From NCBI GenBank assembly GCA_022846095.1, contig AP025583.1:1488001-1552000 (forward strand): a DNA stretch of 64,000 nucleotides. The letters run 5' to 3'. This document shows positions 59,164 through 64,000 of this stretch, in pieces. The notes below the pieces were generated by a model. The model did no database searches and was not told the origin of the DNA. It saw nothing but the letters and a program-made list of their open reading frames with translations. This DNA is from Oscillospiraceae bacterium (GTDB lineage: Bacteria > Bacillota > Clostridia > Oscillospirales > Oscillospiraceae). A program made the translations under genes and the position numbers. The first letter of the stretch is position 1; every line of letters starts with the position of its first letter.

Positions 59164-60935
59164 AAAAGCAATCCGATCTATCCAAGCTGCTGGCCTACGC
59201 GGGCCCGTTCCGGGTCTTGACCGTGGCGTCCCGGGTGCTGTCGGCCCTCAGCGCCCTGCTGGCCCTGGCCCCCTTTGTCTGCATTTGGCGCATCATCGCC
59301 GAGGTGCTGGCGGTCCGGCCCCAGTTTGAAAACGCCGTGGGTCTGGCCCGCAACGGCTGGCTGGCGGTGGCCCTGGCGGCGGCGTCCATGCTGGTGTATA
59401 TCGCCGCGCTGATGTGCTCCCACATCGCGGCCTTCCGGGTGCAGGCCAACATCCGCTCCACCGCCATGCACCATATCGTGACCCTGCCCCTGGGCTTTAT
59501 GGACGCCATCGGCAGCGGCAAGCTGCGCAAGATCGTGGACGAGTCCAGCGCCGCCACGGAGACCTATCTGGCCCACCAGCTGCCGGATATGTCCGGCGCC
59601 TACACGACCCCCGTGGGCCTGCTGGCCCTGCTGCTGGTCTTTGACTGGCGGCTGGGGCTGCTGTCCCTCATCCCGGTGGCGGCGGCCTTTGCCATCATGG
59701 CCTCCATGACCGGGAAGGGGATGCGCAGGAAGATGGGGGAGTACCAGAACGCTCTGGAGCAGATGTCCAACGAGGCGGTGGAGTATGTCCGAGGCATCCC
59801 GGTGGTCAAGACCTTCGGCCAGTCGGTCTTTTCCTTCAAGCGGTTCAAGGCCGCCATCGACAACTATGAGACCTGGGTCATCTCCTACACCAAGGACCTG
59901 CGCCTGCCCATGGTGTTCTATACCGTTGCCATCAACGCGGTGTTCGCCGTCCTCATCGCCGCGGGGCTTGTGCTGACGGCGGACGGAGTCACGGACACGA
60001 TGCTGCTCAACCTGCTTTTTTACATCATCATCACCCCCATCATCAGCGTTACACTGACCAAGATCATGTTCTCCAGCGAGAACAAAATGGTCGTGGCCGA
60101 CGCGCTGGAGCGCATCGAGGGCGTGATGGCCATGAAGCCCCTGCCCGAGTCCGGCCATCCAAAGCGGCCCGGCGACAATTCCGTCGTACTGGATCACGTC
60201 TCCTTCCGCTATCCCGGCGCGGCGGAGCACGCCCTCAGCGGCGTGAGCCTGGCGATCCGGCCCGGCGAGCATGTCGCCTTCGTCGGCCCCTCCGGTGGAG
60301 GCAAGACCACGTTGGCCTCCCTCATAGCCCGGTTCTGGGACGTGACGGAGGGGAGCGTCACCATCGGCGGCGTGGATGTGCGGGAGATCGGCAAGCAGGC
60401 GCGGATGGATACGGTGTCCTTCGTATTTCAGGACGCGCGGCTGCTCAAGACCAGCATATATGAAAATGTCCGCATGGCGAAACCCTCCGCCTCCCGGGCG
60501 GAGGTGGAACAGGCGCTCCGCGCCGCCCAGTGCGGCGATATTCTGGAAAAGCTCCCTCAGGGCATGGATACCGTGGTGGGAGCGGACGGGGTCTATCTCT
60601 CCGGCGGGGAACAGCAGCGCATCGCCATCGCCCGGGTCATGCTGAAAAACGCCCCCATCCTGATCCTGGACGAGGCCACCGCCTTTGCCGACCCCGACAA
60701 CGAGACCCGGGTGCAGGCGGCCTTTACCGCCCTCTCCAAGGGAAAGACGGTCATCATGATCGCCCACCGCCTCTCCACCGTCACCGACGCGGACCGCATC
60801 TTTGTGGTCAAGGACGGCGCCGTCGAGGAGTGCGGCAAGCACGGGGAGCTGCTGGAGCGGGACGGGCTGTACGCCCGGCTCTGGGCGGAATACAACCGGA
60901 GCGCCGCATGGAAGGTGGGTGCGAGTCATGCTTGA
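59160..60935 (+). CDS. ABC transporter, exporter fold with fused ATPase (subunit 1)
   Basis: A 591-residue protein: six-helix transmembrane domain (about 1-320) and an ATPase with Walker A GPSGGGKTT, Q loop FQDARLLKTS, signature YLSGGEQQRIA and Walker B ILILDEATAFADPDNE. A TTG at 59160 is preferred, AGGAGG ending 10 nt before it; a GTG at 59151 lies too close. With subunit 2 it resembles YbtPQ/IrtAB-type pairs, exporter-fold proteins that import ferric siderophores. Confidence 0.9.
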   Translation: MKKQSDLSKLLAYAGPFRVLTVASRVLSALSALLALAPFVCIWRIIAEVLAVRPQFENAVGLARNGWLAVALAAASMLVYIAALMCSHIAAFRVQANIRSTAMHHIVTLPLGFMDAIGSGKLRKIVDESSAATETYLAHQLPDMSGAYTTPVGLLALLLVFDWRLGLLSLIPVAAAFAIMASMTGKGMRRKMGEYQNALEQMSNEAVEYVRGIPVVKTFGQSVFSFKRFKAAIDNYETWVISYTKDLRLPMVFYTVAINAVFAVLIAAGLVLTADGVTDTMLLNLLFYIIITPIISVTLTKIMFSSENKMVVADALERIEGVMAMKPLPESGHPKRPGDNSVVLDHVSFRYPGAAEHALSGVSLAIRPGEHVAFVGPSGGGKTTLASLIARFWDVTEGSVTIGGVDVREIGKQARMDTVSFVFQDARLLKTSIYENVRMAKPSASRAEVEQALRAAQCGDILEKLPQGMDTVVGADGVYLSGGEQQRIAIARVMLKNAPILILDEATAFADPDNETRVQAAFTALSKGKTVIMIAHRLSTVTDADRIFVVKDGAVEECGKHGELLERDGLYARLWAEYNRSAAWKVGASHA

Positions 60936-62658
60936 TTATCTGCGTCATCGCTTCGCGCTCTCAGAGCGGGGCGCGCGGGACCTGGTACGGGCCTTTGGCG
61001 TGTGTACGCTGTACGACCTCTCCCTGATGCTCCCCGTGTGCCTGCTGTACTTTTTCGTCTCCGACCTTCTCTCCGGCGGCGTACCGGCGGGCAGGGGCGG
61101 GTGGTATTTAGGCGGCTGTCTGGTGTGCCTGCTCCTCATCGGCCTTGCCACCTACGCCCAGTATAACGCCACCTACCTCTCCACTTATGTGGAGAGCGGC
61201 GTGCGCCGGATCACCCTGGCCGAGCGGCTGCGCAAGCTCCCCCTGTCCTTCTTTGGCAAAAAGGACCTCTCCGATCTCACCAGCACCATTATGGCCGACT
61301 GCGCCAAGCTGGAGACCGCGACCTCCCACTGGATCGCCGAGCTTGCGGGGGCCATTTTGTCCACCGTGCTGGTGGCCGTGAACCTCTTTTTCTTCGACTG
61401 GCGCATGGCGCTGGCCGCATTATGGGTGCTGCCGGTGGCCTTCGCCATCACCGCCGGCTCCTCCGGGGTGCAGCTGGCTCTGAATAAAAAGCAGACGGCG
61501 GCCATGATGGCCTGCGCCGACGGCATCCAGGAGTGCCTGGAATCCGTCCGGGACCTGAAGGCCAATAACGCCGAGGAGGCTTACCTGAATGGGCTGGACA
61601 GGAAGATTAAGGCCGTGGAGAAGCGGGCTATCCGATCCGAGCTGGGTACTGCGGTGTTCGTGGTCTCCGCCCAGCTGATTTTAAAGCTGGGCATCGCCAC
61701 GGTGGCGCTGGTGGGCGGACTGCTGCTGGTGGACGGGACGCTGAGCGTGCTCACCTTCTTTATGTTCCTTCTGCTGGTATCCCGGCTGTACGACCCCATG
61801 CAGCTGGCGCTGCAAAACCTGGCGGCCATCCTCTCCACCAACGTCCAATGCCAGCGGATGGACGAGATTCTCTCCCACCCGGTACAGACCGGGGCGGAGC
61901 GGCTCACCAATCAGGGGTGTGACATTGTCTTTGACCATGTGAGCTTTGCCTACAACAAAGACGAGCCGGTCCTTCGGGACGTGTCCTTCACCGCGAGGCA
62001 GGGGGAGGTGACGGCCCTCATCGGCCCCTCCGGCGGGGGTAAGACCACCGTGTCCCGGCTGGCCGCCCGTTTCTGGGACCTGGACGGCGGAACAATCACG
62101 GTGGGCGGCATGGACGTCTCCAAGACCGACCCGGAGGCGCTGATGGGGCTGTACTCCATCGTGTTCCAGGATGTGACTCTGTTCAATAACTCCGTGATGG
62201 AAAATATCCGCGTGGGCAGGAAGGACGCCGCCGACCAGGAGGTCGTCGCGGCGGCAAAGCTGGCCCACTGCGACGAGTTTATCCGGCGTCTGCCCCGGGG
62301 ATACGACACCTTCATCGGGGAAAACGGCTCCCAGCTCTCCGGCGGCGAGCGCCAGCGCATCTCCATTGCCCGGGCCTTTTTGAAGGACGCGCCCATCATC
62401 CTGCTGGACGAGGCCACCGCCTCCCTGGACGTAGAAAACGAGACGCTGATCCAGGAGGCCCTCTCCCGGCTGATTGCCCGCAAGACCGTCCTCATCATCG
62501 CCCACCGGATGCGCACCGTCTCCGGTGCGGACAAGATCGTGGTGCTCTCCGGCGGACAGGTGGTGCAGTCCGGCCCGCCAGAACAGCTCGCCAAGCAGGA
62601 GGGCCTTTACCGCCATATGCTGGAGCTTCAGCGGCAGAGCGGCGCGTGGAAAATGTAA
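60928..62658 (+). CDS. ABC transporter, exporter fold with fused ATPase (subunit 2)
   Basis: A 576-residue partner of subunit 1: transmembrane domain to about 310, then Walker A GPSGGGKTT, Q loop FQDVTLFNNS, signature QLSGGERQRIS and Walker B IILLDEATASLDVENE. Both ATPase sites look intact. The start overlaps the subunit-1 stop by 8 nt. Exporter and importer roles cannot be separated by sequence alone; the ECF and AraC neighbours favour uptake. Confidence 0.9.
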   Translation: MLDYLRHRFALSERGARDLVRAFGVCTLYDLSLMLPVCLLYFFVSDLLSGGVPAGRGGWYLGGCLVCLLLIGLATYAQYNATYLSTYVESGVRRITLAERLRKLPLSFFGKKDLSDLTSTIMADCAKLETATSHWIAELAGAILSTVLVAVNLFFFDWRMALAALWVLPVAFAITAGSSGVQLALNKKQTAAMMACADGIQECLESVRDLKANNAEEAYLNGLDRKIKAVEKRAIRSELGTAVFVVSAQLILKLGIATVALVGGLLLVDGTLSVLTFFMFLLLVSRLYDPMQLALQNLAAILSTNVQCQRMDEILSHPVQTGAERLTNQGCDIVFDHVSFAYNKDEPVLRDVSFTARQGEVTALIGPSGGGKTTVSRLAARFWDLDGGTITVGGMDVSKTDPEALMGLYSIVFQDVTLFNNSVMENIRVGRKDAADQEVVAAAKLAHCDEFIRRLPRGYDTFIGENGSQLSGGERQRISIARAFLKDAPIILLDEATASLDVENETLIQEALSRLIARKTVLIIAHRMRTVSGADKIVVLSGGQVVQSGPPEQLAKQEGLYRHMLELQRQSGAWKM

Positions 62659-62670
62659 TCCATATGCGAA

Positions 62671-62709
62671 ACGCCAGGGGGCGCCGGATGATCCGGCGCC
62701 CCCTGGCGT
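62671..62709 (+). terminator. Terminator-like hairpin of the ABC operon
   Basis: A 19-bp perfect stem beginning ACGCCAGGGG with a very small loop. It ends in GTGCTTG without a clear T-run. Confidence 0.65.
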
Positions 62710-62722
62710 GCTTGAAAAAACA

Positions 62723-62758
62723 AAGCAGTCAGCAAACCATGACGTTTGCTGACTGCTT
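62723..62758 (-). terminator. Terminator of tRNA-Ala
   Basis: A 14-bp stem AAGCAGTCAGCAAA with an 8-nt loop; on the minus strand TGTTTTTTC follows. Confidence 0.8.
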
Positions 62759-62760
62759 GA

Positions 62761-62836
62761 TGGTGGACCTGAAGGGATTCGAACCCTCGACCTCTCGGAT
62801 GCGAACCGAACGCGCTCCCAGCTGCGCTACAGGCCC
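62761..62836 (-). tRNA. tRNA-Ala (CGC), island attachment gene
   Basis: Minus strand: acceptor GGGCCTG pairs with CAGGTCC (one wobble), D arm GCGC, anticodon loop TTCGCAT with anticodon CGC, T arm GGGTTCGAATCCC, CCA encoded. Its 3' end is repeated in decayed form at 51138-51164. Confidence 0.95.
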
Positions 62837-62869
62837 ATGCCTCTGGAATTGTGCGGCGAACACTAAGAT

Positions 62870-62897
62870 ATTATAGCAGATTTGCCGCGGTTGTAAA
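62870..62897 (-). promoter_or_regulatory. Promoter of tRNA-Ala
   Basis: Minus strand: TTTACA (62897-62892), 16 nt, TATAAT (62875-62870) with an extended TG. Confidence 0.75.
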
Positions 62898-62926
62898 GAC
62901 CTTTTTTTGAAATCGTGAAAACGATA

Positions 62927-62955
62927 TTGATAATTGGGTCAAAATGATGTATGAT
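62927..62955 (+). promoter_or_regulatory. Promoter of the SRP RNA gene
   Basis: TTGATA (62927-62932), 17 nt, TATGAT (62950-62955). A GGAAAGCC/GGCTTTCC hairpin at the transcript start suggests 5' processing. Confidence 0.65.
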
Positions 62956-63009
62956 AACACTCACGGAAAGCCGGACAGGGCTTTCCGGCCTGCCTGCGGG
63001 CGGCGCGCA

Positions 63010-63316
63010 CGCGCCCGGCCCATGGCAAGGCCGCACTAGTCGGGGAGTTAGCGGTGCCCTGTACCTGCAACCCGCTGCAGCAGGGATGAATCCCGGCCCC
63101 CGGACTTTTGTTGTGTTGTCAGACCCAGGTAAGCAGCGATGATGGATCGGTCCCGCGCAAGGGCGGCCCGTGAACCGTGTCAGGCGGGGAACCGAGCAGC
63201 ACTAAGCGGAATCCGTCCTGTGCCGCGGGGTACCCGCTCCTGAGCCGGCTGCCTGGGTAACGGACATAGCAAGAGCTTCAAAGGCCGGTGTGCGGCCTTG
63301 CCACGCGCCGGGCGCG
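63010..63316 (+). ncRNA. ffs: Signal recognition particle RNA, long (Alu-containing) form
   Basis: The S-domain signature GTCAGGCGGGGAAC-CGAGCAGC-ACTAAGCGG is seen at about 63178-63216, and the Alu-domain motif CGGGGAGTTAGCGGTGCCC at about 63041. The ends pair: CGCGCCCGGC (63010-63019) and GGCAAGGCCGCAC (63024-63036) with GTGCGGCCTTGCC (63290-63302) and GCCGGGCGCG (63307-63316). The position directly upstream of dnaX is common in Firmicutes. Exact ends are estimated from base pairing. Confidence 0.9.
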
Positions 63317-63344
63317 GGCATACGGAGAAACCGGAACGGGAAGA

Positions 63345-63387
63345 GGAGCGACAGGGCGCGGCGCACCGCATCCTCCGCTCCTTTTTT
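63345..63387 (+). terminator. Terminator between SRP RNA and dnaX
   Basis: GGAGCG (63345-63350) pairs with CGCTCC (63376-63381) around an inner imperfect stem; six Ts follow. Confidence 0.7.
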
Positions 63388-63408
63388 CAAGACGGAAGAG
63401 GTGGAGCA

Positions 63409-64000
63409 ATGTATCAGGCCCTATACCGCAAATGGCGGCCCCGTACCTTCGACGACGTGGTGGGCCAGTCCCATATTACCGACACACTCAAGCGCCAGGT
63501 GGCCACGGGGCGGCTCAGCCACGCCTACCTCTTCACCGGCACCCGGGGCACCGGCAAGACCACCTGCGCCAAAATCCTGGCCCGGGCGGTCAACTGCGAG
63601 CACCCGGTGGACGGCAACCCCTGCAACGAGTGCCCCGCCTGCGTGGGCATTGAAAACGGCTCCATCCTGGACGTGCTGGAGCTGGACGCCGCCTCCAACA
63701 ACGGCGTGGATCAGGTCCGCGCCCTGCGGGACGAGGCGGTGTACACCCCCGCCGCCGTGCGCAAGCGCGTGTACATCGTGGACGAGGTGCACATGCTCTC
63801 CACCGCCGCCTTTAACGCCCTGCTGAAAATCCTGGAGGAGCCCCCGGCCCACCTGATGTTCATCCTGGCCACCACCGAGCTGCACAAGGTGCCCGCCACC
63901 ATCAAGTCCCGTTGCCAGCAGTTCTCCTTCAAGCGCATCCTGCCCGGCGACATCGCCCGGCGGCTGGAGTACGTGGCGCGGCAGGAGGGCATCGATCTCT
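63409..64000 (+). CDS. dnaX: DNA polymerase III subunit gamma/tau (5' part)
   Basis: The first 197 residues are in the window. MYQALYRKWRPRTFDDVVGQ opens the clamp-loader ATPase; Walker A GTRGTGKTT at 44-52; zinc-site cysteines in NCEHPVDGNPCNECPAC; Walker B YIVDEVHMLS; sensor region ILATTELHKVPATIKSRC. It loads the beta clamp at the replication fork. GAAGAGGTGGAG precedes the ATG. The gene continues beyond the window. Confidence 0.97.
   Translation, partial: MYQALYRKWRPRTFDDVVGQSHITDTLKRQVATGRLSHAYLFTGTRGTGKTTCAKILARAVNCEHPVDGNPCNECPACVGIENGSILDVLELDAASNNGVDQVRALRDEAVYTPAAVRKRVYIVDEVHMLSTAAFNALLKILEEPPAHLMFILATTELHKVPATIKSRCQQFSFKRILPGDIARRLEYVARQEGIDL

Overview
The window comes from the chromosome of a GC-rich, Gram-positive-type anaerobe. 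The best guess is a gut Oscillospiraceae close to Flavonifractor, Pseudoflavonifractor or Lawsonibacter. This is inferred from the Firmicutes-type dgt-dnaG-rpoD cluster, the zinc-type L31, the long SRP RNA with an Alu domain, AddA instead of RecB, AGGAGG-type ribosome binding sites, and strong G/C bias at third codon positions. No species marker is present.

Layout. 1-750: a divergent partial gene, two tandem mini XRE regulators that share an almost identical 3' end, and a small inverted-repeat element. 776-12049: housekeeping genes (addA, rpmE, flavin reductase, hflX, GNAT, IMPACT/YigZ, dgt, dnaG, rpoD). 12050-12704: a non-coding stretch in which the last 50 bp of rpoD are duplicated around a hairpin-rich insert. 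12705-23562: secreted polysaccharide deacetylase, CofE-like ligase, LysR regulator with a divergent 44-residue ORF, amino-acid permease plus PatB/MalY C-S lyase, purA-marR, a DUF3298 protein, a TrpR-like regulator, a methyltransferase and Hsp33. 23668-24211: five tRNA genes (Val, Asp, Phe, Gly, Cys).

24212-31492 looks like a genomic island at the tRNA-Cys 3' end. It holds two NhaC-type antiporters, agmatine deiminase, an RpiR-type regulator, a putrescine-type carbamoyltransferase and carbamate kinase, and it ends in a decayed copy of the tRNA-Cys 3' half. Together these genes would turn agmatine into putrescine, ammonia, CO2 and ATP. 31541-38787: MATE exporter, APC permease, class-II UvrA-like ABC protein and small regulators.

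39010-46434 is the most notable locus: ArsR regulator, membrane-tailed type-II NADH dehydrogenase, polyprenyl diphosphate synthase, a lipoprotein made of three near-identical 314-residue units (six predicted FMN-binding domains), and a lipoprotein ApbE flavin transferase. This matches the logic of the Listeria flavin-based extracellular electron transfer (EET) locus, with an expanded electron-carrying lipoprotein. A hybrid sensor kinase, a sigma-like factor, a DUF2461 protein and a GreA-like factor follow.

51138-62786 is probably a second island, flanked by direct repeats of the tRNA-Ala(CGC) 3' end, with a large serine recombinase beside the left repeat. Its cargo is an AraC regulator, an ECF-type transporter (S, T and fused double ATPase) and a heterodimeric exporter-fold ABC pair, an arrangement typical of siderophore or metal-chelate uptake. 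The window ends with tRNA-Ala, the SRP RNA and the start of dnaX.
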